Below are positions 1-5,387 of a stretch of 7,319 nucleotides of DNA, one piece after another. Position 1 is the stretch's first letter; each line of letters starts with the position of its first letter. The notes below the pieces were generated by a model, which saw only the letters and a program-made list of their open reading frames with translations, made no database searches and was not told the DNA's origin. A program made the position numbers and the translations under genes. The DNA comes from an uncultured Bacteroidales bacterium (GTDB taxonomy: Bacteria; Bacteroidota; Bacteroidia; Bacteroidales; UBA932), in contig CABQAB010000102.1 in the NCBI GenBank assembly GCA_902461985.1, positions 1-7,319 on the forward strand, given 5' to 3'.

Positions 1-443
1 CCCGCCACTCTTCCTTCAAGTGAACGGCTGATGTCGGCGACGCCGTCCAGTTTTGCGTCTTCTGCATTGACCTTTGACGCCGAACCCGTGAACAGACGGC
101 GGTCAAGCTGCTGCATACCTGTCACGACTACGGCTTCCAGCATCTCGGAATCCGGCTTCATGTCCACGTTCACCACCGATCTGCCCTTTACTGCGGCCTC
201 CACCTGCTCGTACCCTATGGATGAGAAGATAAGCGTACCGTCCGACGGAATGTCTATCGTATATTTTCCGTCAGCATCGGTACTTCCTCCTGTCATCGTT
301 CCCTTTATCTGAATCGATGCGAACGGGACCGGTTCCTTTGAAGAAGCGTCGTAGACAGTACCTTTGACTGTGATGTTCTGCCCCCTCAACAATCCAATCG
401 GCAGAAGCATCATGACAAGCATGAAAAAAAAAGCTTTTTTCAT
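1..443 (-). CDS. SusC/RagA-family TonB-dependent outer-membrane transporter, N-terminal part (runs off left edge)
   Basis: Reading leftward from ATG at 443, an open frame of 147 complete codons continues past the window edge, so most of the protein (this family is usually about 1000 residues) is missing. Residues 1-22 form a signal peptide (MKKAFFFML..., hydrophobic core, then GQ). Residues about 25-97 fit a carboxypeptidase-D-regulatory-like domain (VKGTVYDASSKEPVPFASI, then STDADGKYTI and FSSIGYE), which precedes the plug in SusC proteins. Residues 102-109 (LEAVVVTG) are the usual TonB-box-like segment, and ISRSLEGRVAG at 138-148 begins the plug. Family knowledge: these proteins import glycans or peptides through the outer membrane with a SusD-type partner, which should lie farther left. 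ATG 443 is chosen because it opens the signal peptide; M8, M11 and M12 would destroy it. The substrate cannot be told from this fragment. Confidence 0.93.
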   Translation of the reverse strand, partial: MKKAFFFMLVMMLLPIGLLRGQNITVKGTVYDASSKEPVPFASIQIKGTMTGGSTDADGKYTIDIPSDGTLIFSSIGYEQVEAAVKGRSVVNVDMKPDSEMLEAVVVTGMQQLDRRLFTGSASKVNAEDAKLDGVADISRSLEGRVA

Positions 444-812
444 AAGCACTTCTTAATTGTTAAACTTATTATACCTTACTACTTAGATTTTCGCTTTGTG
501 TCGCGACCCGGACGGCGTTCACTTCCATGCTTCAGGAATTGCAGAACTCCCGTCGCCTCCAGTTGCTTTCCACTGTCTTTTCGCGGCCGTCAACGCTGCC
601 GCACCGCCATCTTTCCGCGCCTTTTCCCGCGCTTTTTACACTACTTTTCTACACTGTTTCCATCCACTTTCCGCAGCCCCGTTTTCCCCTCACTCCGCTG
701 CACTATTAAACGGGCGTTTTCGGGTGCGGCGGTTGTTTTACTTGGATTTTTTCGTTTTTTCTGGATTTTCCCCGGATTTCAGGCCTGGCAGACTGGCGTG
801 AAATGTCGATAG
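444..812. other. Gene-free pyrimidine-rich tract with T-runs phased at about 11 bp
   Basis: I find no gene here. The plus strand is strongly C/T-rich from about 496 to 780, so all three forward frames stay open for long stretches merely because stop codons need purines; the resulting peptides resemble no family. T-runs of 3-5 recur with centres near 568, 580, 613, 624, 635, 647, 658, 669 and 684, i.e. roughly every 11 bp with a few missing turns, and again near 750, 758, 768 and 778. Phased A/T tracts are known to bend DNA, so this could be intrinsically curved. On the minus strand it is a purine-rich sequence of repeated GGAAA-like units upstream of the susC-like gene, possibly a long leader. 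Positions 444-495 are AT-rich and presumably hold the susC leader; TAAGTTTA (minus strand, 468-461) is one base off a -7 box but has no convincing -33 partner. Confidence 0.5.
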
Positions 813-885
813 TTTATCCTTAAGTGGTTAAAAAATTATAGTTAAGGATGAATAAAAATTCAGAATACTTATCCTTAACTCATCA
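813..885. repeat. Repeat triplet 1 (direct-inverted-direct, core ATCCTTAA)
   Basis: Three copies of one short motif lie in direct, inverted, direct order: ATCCTTAA at 816-823, TTAAGGAT at 842-849 and ATCCTTAA at 871-878. The second pair extends to a perfect 9-bp arm (GTTAAGGAT 841-849 against ATCCTTAAC 871-879). The middle copy could therefore pair with either neighbour, giving two mutually exclusive hairpins with loops of about 18-21 nt. The spacing between the two direct copies is 55 bp, close to the 53 bp of the second triplet at 935-1001. Function is not known; operator sites or a relic of an upstream regulatory region are both possible. Confidence 0.7.
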
Positions 886-900
886 GACTGGAACAGAAAA

Positions 901-921
901 TCACAGCTTTGGTACTGAAGA
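901..921 (+). repeat. Left copy of 21-bp direct repeat bracketing the ATPase-hipBA cassette
   Basis: The stretch begins TCACAGCTTTGGTACTGAAG and matches 4438-4458 at 20 of 21 positions (A here, G there at position 15). Looser similarity extends outward: CTGGA lies a few bases before both copies, and ACT follows within two bases of both. The copies are 3537 bp apart in the same orientation and enclose the ATPase, hipB and hipA. It could be an insertion footprint or a dispersed intergenic repeat; no recombinase gene is visible. Confidence 0.75.
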
Positions 922-934
922 TACTCTCGAAAAT

Positions 935-1001
935 CCCGCGGTAAGTGGGTTTTGAAAGGCACTTACCGCGAGGTTATTTTCCAAAAGCCCGCGGTAAGTG
1001 G
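935..1001. repeat. Repeat triplet 2 (direct-inverted-direct, core CGCGGTAAGTG), likely operator region of the ATPase gene
   Basis: CCCGCGGTAAGTGG occurs at 935-948 and again, identical over 14 bp, at 988-1001. Its 11-bp core is present inverted (CACTTACCGCG) at 960-970. Arms 937-947 and 960-970 form a perfect 11-bp inverted repeat with a 12-nt loop; arms 960-970 and 990-1000 form an alternative one with a 19-nt loop. The last copy lies where the -33 box of the promoter at 1011-1018 would be expected, so a protein bound here would directly affect transcription of the ATPase gene. This is the second of two consecutive triplets with the same copy order. Confidence 0.8.
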
Positions 1002-1010
1002 AAAATTTAT

Positions 1011-1018
1011 TATATTTG
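1011..1018 (+). promoter_or_regulatory. -7 promoter box of the ATPase gene
   Basis: TATATTTG is an exact match to the Bacteroidota primary sigma -7 consensus TAnnTTTG and ends 24 bp before the chosen ATG at 1043. No TTTG is found at the proper upstream distance; the third copy of repeat triplet 2 occupies that place, suggesting an activator-dependent or repeat-controlled promoter. The box falls inside a longer in-frame reading beginning at GTG 998, which argues against that upstream start. Confidence 0.5.
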
Positions 1019-1042
1019 CAGCGGACAAAACAAATCAAAGCT

Positions 1043-2476
1043 ATGGAAATCATCGGACGGGAGAATGAAATATCCAGACTAATGCAGATAGAAAATTCGG
1101 GCAAGGCAGAATTTGTCGTTGTTTACGGAAGACGGCGTGTCGGCAAGACATTCCTTGTCAACAGATATTTCGACAGCAAATTCGCTTTCAAGGTGACCGG
1201 ACTGGCGAAAAAAGACAAAAAAGCACAGCTTGCCAACTTTGCCGATGCGCTTTCAAAATATGACGGGACACCGCACCGCATCCCGGACACATGGATGCAT
1301 GCCTTCGATGACTTGAGGGATTTGATAGAAAAGAAAGGCTCCCGAGGGCGCAAGGTCATATTCATAGACGAACTGCCATGGATGGACACGCCGAGAGGCA
1401 ATCTGATTTCAGCATTGGAGCATTTCTGGAACGACTGGGGATGCACGAGAGATGACATCATGCTCATCATCTGCGGTTCTGCAACTTCCTGGATGACAAG
1501 AAAGATCATAAAGGACCACGGCGGACTTCATAACAGGCTGACTGGAAAGATATATCTGCGTCAGTTCAATCTTATGGAGACAAAAAAGTTCCTGGAGGCG
1601 TCACATATCGCTTTTGAAGACAAGGACATTCTGGAATGTTATATGATAATGGGAGGGATTCCATATTATCTGGCCCAGATTGAACGGGGAAAGAGTCTGG
1701 CCCAGAATGTGGATGAAATGTTTTTCCGCAGGAAAGGAAAACTGGACGGGGAATTTGAAAATCTCTACGCATCCCTGTTTGAAAACAGTGAGAACTATGT
1801 CAAAGTGGTGGAAGTCCTCAGCAAAAAGAACAAAGGGATGACCCGCAACGAAATAATTGAAGCGACCGGACTGTCTGACGGAGGTGCTCTGACCACTGTC
1901 CTTGACGATCTGGACAACTGTGACCTGATAAGAAAATACTCTGCCTTCGACAAACAAAAGAGGCAGAGCCTATATCAACTTACGGACTTCTATACTTTCT
2001 TCTATTTCAAATTTATCCGTAAATACGGTACTTCAGACAAAAATTTCTGGTCTTTCCAGCTGAATACGCCTGTGCACAACGCCTGGAGCGGATATGCCTT
2101 TGAGCAATTGTGTCTATGCCATAGTGGACAGATAGAGAAGAAACTTGGAATCAGCGGCATTCTGACCAAAACTTCCTCATGGTCATCAATTCCGTCAAAA
2201 TATGACAGGGACAGTCTGCCGGGAGCACAGATCGACCTTGTCATCAGCCGCGCCGACCATGTGATAAATGTGTGCGAGATGAAATTCTGGAACGGACCGT
2301 ACGCGATAAGCGGCAAATACAGGACAGAACTCCTGAACAAGATTGACCGCTTCCGCAGAGAATGTAAAATCCGCTATCCAATACATCTGGTAATGGTCAC
2401 GACATACGGAATCCTTGAAAACGACAACAGCCACATCGTACAGAATGAAGTGACGATGCGAGATCTGTTTGAATAG
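1043..2476 (+). CDS. ATPase_2/DUF234-type AAA ATPase with winged-helix region and PD-(D/E)XK nuclease-like C-terminus
   Basis: A 477-residue cytoplasmic protein of the COG1672-type ATPases common in Bacteroidota and archaea. Residues 1-10 (MEIIGRENEI) are the usual family opening. The Walker A loop is GRRRVGKT at 29-36; Walker B is VIFIDE at 105-110; a sensor-like CGSATSWM lies at 144-151 and NRLTGKI at 164-170. Residues about 250-315 look like a winged helix (MTRNEIIEATGLSDGGALTTVL). The C-terminal DUF234 region keeps a PD-(D/E)XK-like set: E354 (AFEQ), D398 (QIDLVI) and E412-x-K414 (CEMKFW). A longer in-frame reading from GTG 998 would add 15 codons, but these run through the operator-like repeat and the -7 box, so ATG 1043 is chosen. 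The leader is A-rich (GACAAAACAAATCAAAGCT). Biological role is not established for the family; nuclease activity here is inference. It ends 102 bp before hipB, which appears to have its own promoter. Confidence 0.9.
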   Translation: MEIIGRENEISRLMQIENSGKAEFVVVYGRRRVGKTFLVNRYFDSKFAFKVTGLAKKDKKAQLANFADALSKYDGTPHRIPDTWMHAFDDLRDLIEKKGSRGRKVIFIDELPWMDTPRGNLISALEHFWNDWGCTRDDIMLIICGSATSWMTRKIIKDHGGLHNRLTGKIYLRQFNLMETKKFLEASHIAFEDKDILECYMIMGGIPYYLAQIERGKSLAQNVDEMFFRRKGKLDGEFENLYASLFENSENYVKVVEVLSKKNKGMTRNEIIEATGLSDGGALTTVLDDLDNCDLIRKYSAFDKQKRQSLYQLTDFYTFFYFKFIRKYGTSDKNFWSFQLNTPVHNAWSGYAFEQLCLCHSGQIEKKLGISGILTKTSSWSSIPSKYDRDSLPGAQIDLVISRADHVINVCEMKFWNGPYAISGKYRTELLNKIDRFRRECKIRYPIHLVMVTTYGILENDNSHIVQNEVTMRDLFE

Positions 2477-2519
2477 CGGCAAATATTTGATGCGGTTGCC
2501 CTGAAAAATCATCGTCTCT

Positions 2520-2550
2520 TTTGTAAATATCATTAAAATGAGTATTATTG
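2520..2550 (+). promoter_or_regulatory. hipBA promoter with an overlapping quasi-palindrome (possible HipB operator)
   Basis: TTTG at 2520-2523 is followed after 19 bp by TATTATTG at 2543-2550, matching the Bacteroidota pattern TTTG-N19-21-TAnnTTTG with one mismatch in the -7 box. The expected transcript start is about 20-25 bp before the hipB ATG. Between the boxes lies an imperfect inverted repeat, AATATCAT (2526-2533) and ATGAGTATT (2538-2546), identical apart from a one-base bulge. It overlaps the promoter where an autorepressing antitoxin would bind; HipB operators are known in this position, but this assignment is inferred. Confidence 0.5.
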
Positions 2551-2578
2551 CATAAAATTAGTTATAACAATCACCGTA

Positions 2579-2893
2579 ATGATACTTATGAACAAGTCTT
2601 TGGCAGCCCCTGATGTCATCAGAAATCTTGGCTTGAGATACCGTGATTATCGTATGCGGCTCATGATGACACGTAAAGATGTTTCTGAAGCTGCATCTGT
2701 CGGCATGACCACACTATATAAGTTCGAGTCCGGCAATATGACCGACATATCCTTCGGCACCCTTTTGAGATTGTTGAGGGCCCTTGGTATGGGCGGAAAT
2801 TGGGAGGCACTGCTGCCGGAACTGCCCGAATCTCCCTACTCCTATGACAGTCAGAACAAAAGAATCCAACGAATAAGACACTCCAGAAAATGA
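2579..2893 (+). CDS. hipB: HipB-like antitoxin, Xre-family helix-turn-helix repressor
   Basis: A 104-residue protein with one Xre/cro-type helix-turn-helix at about residues 17-70: LGLRYRDYRMRLMMTRKDVSE, then the turn and recognition helix VGMTTLYKFESG (41-52) and the supporting helix FGTLLRLLRALG (59-70). It is the usual partner of HipA: it binds the operator and neutralises the kinase, and the pair is autorepressed. The stop codon overlaps the hipA start as ATGA (2890-2893), implying translational coupling and co-transcription. The C-terminal tail (from about 84) is polar and ends basic (NKRIQRIRHSRK), which may contact DNA or HipA. ATG 2588 is an equally plausible start, three codons downstream; the sequence gives no decisive ribosome-binding signal. 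The symbol is given by family and neighbour, not close identity to the E. coli protein. Confidence 0.88.
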   Translation: MILMNKSLAAPDVIRNLGLRYRDYRMRLMMTRKDVSEAASVGMTTLYKFESGNMTDISFGTLLRLLRALGMGGNWEALLPELPESPYSYDSQNKRIQRIRHSRK

Positions 2894-4383
2894 AATACTT
2901 GAAAGTTAACTTATGGGGCAGGGAGATAGGCAGGCTTGTGTGGGATGCAGACGCTCGTTGCTCCTATTTTATGTTTAATCCGGAAAGGTCTGAAGAGCTG
3001 CCTGACTTCGCACCTTTGATTTCACCCGCACATAACAGAAACATCCTTCTGCCGATATATGGTGATGACAGGCCGCAGTATCAGGGGCTTCCGCCCTTTA
3101 TAGCTGACTCCCTGCCGGATTCATGGGGCAATACATTGTTTGACAAATGGGTTAAAGACAACAGAATACCGAGGAACAAGGTCACCCCGCTCTACAAGCT
3201 GATGTTCATCGGGACCAGAGGGATGGGAGCATTGGAGTATGAACCCTGCGCCGCAGACCTGACGCATACGAGAGCGATTGACATAAAATCCCTGTACGAC
3301 CTGTCCCTGAAGATTCTTGCTGAAAGGGACAGCATGGCACTGAAATCCGATGAAGAATTGACTCTACAGGCATTGCTCGCAGTCGGGACATCAGCAGGCG
3401 GACGCCAGATGAAGGCCATTATTGCCATGAACAGGGAAACAGGAGAGATACGCTCCGGCCAGGGCGCGGGGACAGAAGGATATGAATATTATATTCTGAA
3501 ATTCGGAGGGGACAAAATGCCTGTGGCAGAGATTGAGACGGCATATTACGAAATGGCCACGCAAGCCGGTATCGAGATGGAAGAGAGCAGGCTGTTCACT
3601 GTCGGTGGCATCAATCATTTCCTGACAAGACGGTTCGACAGAAAAAACGGCCGGAAAATCCACATCCAGACTCTGGCTGCAATCAATCCGGAAGCCCGCA
3701 ACTATGAGGATCTCATAGCAACATGCCGTGAACTGTCGATGCCTGAATCTTATGTCGAACAGGTTTATCGCCGGATGGTTTTCAATGTCATGTCCAACAA
3801 CACAGATGACCACAGCAAGAACTTTTCTTTCCTGCTTGACGATAAAGAAAGGTGGTGCCTGGCCCCGGCCTACGATGTAACCTTCATCTTCAACTCCTAC
3901 GGTACAGGTCCGAATATTGACAGAATATTCAGTATAGGAGGGAAAACTGCCGGAATCACCAGAGCTGACCTGCTGGACTTCGCACGACAGAACGGCATAA
4001 GGAACGCCAGTGCGATAATCGACAAGGTGGAAGCCTCCATAGCGAACTTTGGCAGATTTGCCGATGAAAACGGCATCCTCCAGCCATGGCGGGGCATCAT
4101 CCAGAAGACATTGGACGAGACACTTGTCGCCTACGGATACATGGAGACTCCGGAGGCCGGCAACAAGTCATTGACCGATGCCCTCGGAAGAACCGTAAAC
4201 GGATTCTCGATTGCGGTAAACTCCAGAGGGCATTACGAAATTTCTGCGACCATAGACGGGGTCAGGCGAAGATTTTTTGTCAGGCCTAACAATCCATTGT
4301 ATAATGAGTTAAGCGGGCATGATGACATATTCAACATTCCTGACTCGTATAAAATCAGCATCGTTGAACAAGTGTTTCCGTGA
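2890..4383 (+). CDS. hipA: HipA-like serine/threonine kinase toxin with C-terminal extension
   Basis: A 497-residue HipA-family protein, longer than the about 440 residues of E. coli HipA. Residues 1-120 fit the HipA N-terminal domain (VNLWGREIGRLVWD at 6-19, LPPFIADSLPDSWGN at 67-81). The kinase core follows: the loop GTSAGGRQMK (166-175) carries Ser168, matching the regulatory autophosphorylation serine of E. coli HipA (Ser150); K204 in YILKFGG is the likely ATP-binding lysine; RRFDR is at 247-251; NTDDHSKNF (304-312) supplies catalytic D306 and metal-binding N311; D329 in APAYDVTF is the second metal aspartate. All expected catalytic residues are intact, so an active kinase is likely. Family knowledge: HipA phosphorylates tRNA synthetases (GltX in E. 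coli) and arrests growth. Residues about 425-497 extend past the family core, with a beta-rich look (FSIAVNSRGHYEISATIDG...). Many Bacteroidota have the two halves as separate genes; here they are fused. The target is unknown. Confidence 0.92.
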   Translation: MKYLKVNLWGREIGRLVWDADARCSYFMFNPERSEELPDFAPLISPAHNRNILLPIYGDDRPQYQGLPPFIADSLPDSWGNTLFDKWVKDNRIPRNKVTPLYKLMFIGTRGMGALEYEPCAADLTHTRAIDIKSLYDLSLKILAERDSMALKSDEELTLQALLAVGTSAGGRQMKAIIAMNRETGEIRSGQGAGTEGYEYYILKFGGDKMPVAEIETAYYEMATQAGIEMEESRLFTVGGINHFLTRRFDRKNGRKIHIQTLAAINPEARNYEDLIATCRELSMPESYVEQVYRRMVFNVMSNNTDDHSKNFSFLLDDKERWCLAPAYDVTFIFNSYGTGPNIDRIFSIGGKTAGITRADLLDFARQNGIRNASAIIDKVEASIANFGRFADENGILQPWRGIIQKTLDETLVAYGYMETPEAGNKSLTDALGRTVNGFSIAVNSRGHYEISATIDGVRRRFFVRPNNPLYNELSGHDDIFNIPDSYKISIVEQVFP

Positions 4384-4394
4384 TGGGGAGGCTC

Positions 4395-4429
4395 CTGCCG
4401 GATGGGTTATAGAATTGGCAGCGTTTTTT
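4395..4429 (+). terminator. Probable intrinsic terminator after hipA
   Basis: CTGCC (4395-4399) can pair with GGCAG (4417-4421) across a 17-nt loop, followed two bases later by six T (4424-4429), starting 12 bp after the hipA stop. The stem is short and the loop large, so strength is uncertain, but position and T-run fit a plus-strand terminator between convergent genes. Confidence 0.45.
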
Positions 4430-4437
4430 CTGGAGAG

Positions 4438-4458
4438 TCACAGCTTTGGTGCTGAAGA
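4438..4458 (+). repeat. Right copy of 21-bp direct repeat bracketing the ATPase-hipBA cassette
   Basis: This copy begins TCACAGCTTTGGTGCTGAAG and differs from the one at 901-921 by a single base. It lies directly beyond the hipA terminator and just outside the terminator of the minus-strand barrel gene, which is where the right edge of an inserted block would be expected. Confidence 0.75.
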
Positions 4459-4464
4459 CTGAAT

Positions 4465-4502
4465 AAAAAATGTGGGATCAGAACGAGTATCCCAATCCCA
4501 CA
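4465..4502 (-). terminator. Intrinsic terminator of the PorV-like operon, stem built into the 3' coding end
   Basis: Read on the minus strand, TGTGGGAT (4502-4495) pairs perfectly with ATCCCACA (4478-4471) over a 16-nt loop and is followed at once by six T (4470-4465). The 5' arm and loop encode the last codons (NVGLGYSF and stop at 4478), so only the 3' arm and T-run are noncoding. This closes the leftward operon and separates it from convergent hipA. Confidence 0.8.
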
Positions 4503-5374
4503 TTCAAAGTATTTATGGTGCTGCCGTAGACGACATAGGCGGCATCTATCCTGACACCGAAGAATTTGCAGCCGAGTCCGACCGAAGCCATGGAAGGCAG
4601 AGGAGACCTGTTGCTGCCGTAGCGGTAGCCGGCGCGGACGAAAACCATGTCGTTCCAGCCGTATTGCGCACCGAGGGCCACTGAAGCCGCTTTGCTGAGA
4701 TACCAGTCGGCATCGAGATTGACCTGGAGACCGTGTTTCTCCGCGAACAGGTGCTCATACATTCCCGCGAGCTTCACTGAAGATGACAAATTGAAACTTC
4801 TGCCGTCCGAGGACTTGACCGGCGTACCGAAATTCATCGCCCCCGCCGACACGGAAAAATCGCCGAAGCGGCACATGAGCACGAAATCCCCGGCGAAAGC
4901 CGAAGATGACACGCCTTCAGCCAATGTCTGCATCGCGTAGCGCAGGTTCAGGCCTGCCGACATGAATTTCACGAAACGCCAGGACACACCCGCTCCGAGC
5001 ATAAGCTGTCCAGGAGAGAAAGTGCCCGCAGGTCTGCCGCTTTCATTGTAGACATCGTATGCTGGATTGATTCCATAGGACATGGCGGCAGTCACTCCGA
5101 CACGGTCCTTGATGTTGTAGGCAAAACCTGCTCCGGCATAGTTGGTCCTGACGGGATTCGCCAGCATATAGCCGAGTTCCACCGACATCTTACGTGAACT
5201 GAACGGCACCATGGCGGCATTTCCGTCCGCAGCCCAGGCCATATTGTCATCTGACATGAAAGCAGAACCCGCCATGGACAAATCGGCGGCGCCACGGCCG
5301 AGTGCGGACCAGTCCTGGGCAGCCGAAGTCAGGCATAACAGAAGTGAAACAAATATGACTGATATATGTTTCAT
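4478..5374 (-). CDS. PorV/PorQ-like outer-membrane beta-barrel protein
   Basis: A 298-residue protein with a signal peptide (MKHISVIFVSLLLCLTSAAQ, cleavage near 19-20). The mature start, ALGRGAADLSMAGSAFMSDD at 24-43, followed by a segment in the usual 'NPA' position (NAAMVPFSSRKMSVELGY), matches the PorV/PorQ-type opening. The rest is alternating amphipathic beta strands rich in Gly and aromatics (GAGFAYNIKD, VSAGAMNFGTP, VALGAQYGW) ending in a terminal Phe (LNVGLGYSF), typical of outer-membrane barrels. Family knowledge: PorV shuttles T9SS cargo and PorQ serves the attachment complex; a dispersed PorV-like paralogue may serve a particular cargo. The start is 13 bp after the stop of the BACON lipoprotein gene, and a T9SS-sorted protein lies one gene further upstream, so co-transcription and a secretion-linked role are inferred. 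A general FadL-like porin is the alternative. Confidence 0.75.
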   Translation of the reverse strand: MKHISVIFVSLLLCLTSAAQDWSALGRGAADLSMAGSAFMSDDNMAWAADGNAAMVPFSSRKMSVELGYMLANPVRTNYAGAGFAYNIKDRVGVTAAMSYGINPAYDVYNESGRPAGTFSPGQLMLGAGVSWRFVKFMSAGLNLRYAMQTLAEGVSSSAFAGDFVLMCRFGDFSVSAGAMNFGTPVKSSDGRSFNLSSSVKLAGMYEHLFAEKHGLQVNLDADWYLSKAASVALGAQYGWNDMVFVRAGYRYGSNRSPLPSMASVGLGCKFFGVRIDAAYVVYGSTINTLNVGLGYSF

Positions 5375-5387
5375 TAATGATAATCAA

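Noticed and set aside
461..468. Possible -7 box for the susC-like gene on the minus strand (TAAGTTTA)
   Set aside because: It has one mismatch and no TTTG at the right distance upstream; the real start of transcription could be elsewhere, including beyond the purine-rich tract.
496..812. Overlapping forward open frames of about 60-104 codons in the intergenic stretch
   Set aside because: All three forward frames are open together because the strand is poor in purines; the peptides are low-complexity Phe/Pro/Arg/Ser-rich and resemble no family.
815..874. Canonical HipB operator (TATCC-N8-GGATA)
   Set aside because: TATCC occurs twice here but no GGATA lies 8 bp away, and the site is 1.7 kb upstream of hipB.
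813..1001. CRISPR-like array
   Set aside because: There are only three copies of each motif, they are 8-14 bp, alternate in orientation, and no cas genes are present.
2478..2500. Possible terminator after the ATPase gene (GGCAA ... TTGCC)
   Set aside because: The stem has only five pairs and no T-run follows it, so I do not call a terminator.
3391..3813. A 140-codon minus-strand frame inside hipA
   Set aside because: It lies wholly within the conserved kinase core, which explains the sequence; the reverse peptide has no recognisable features.
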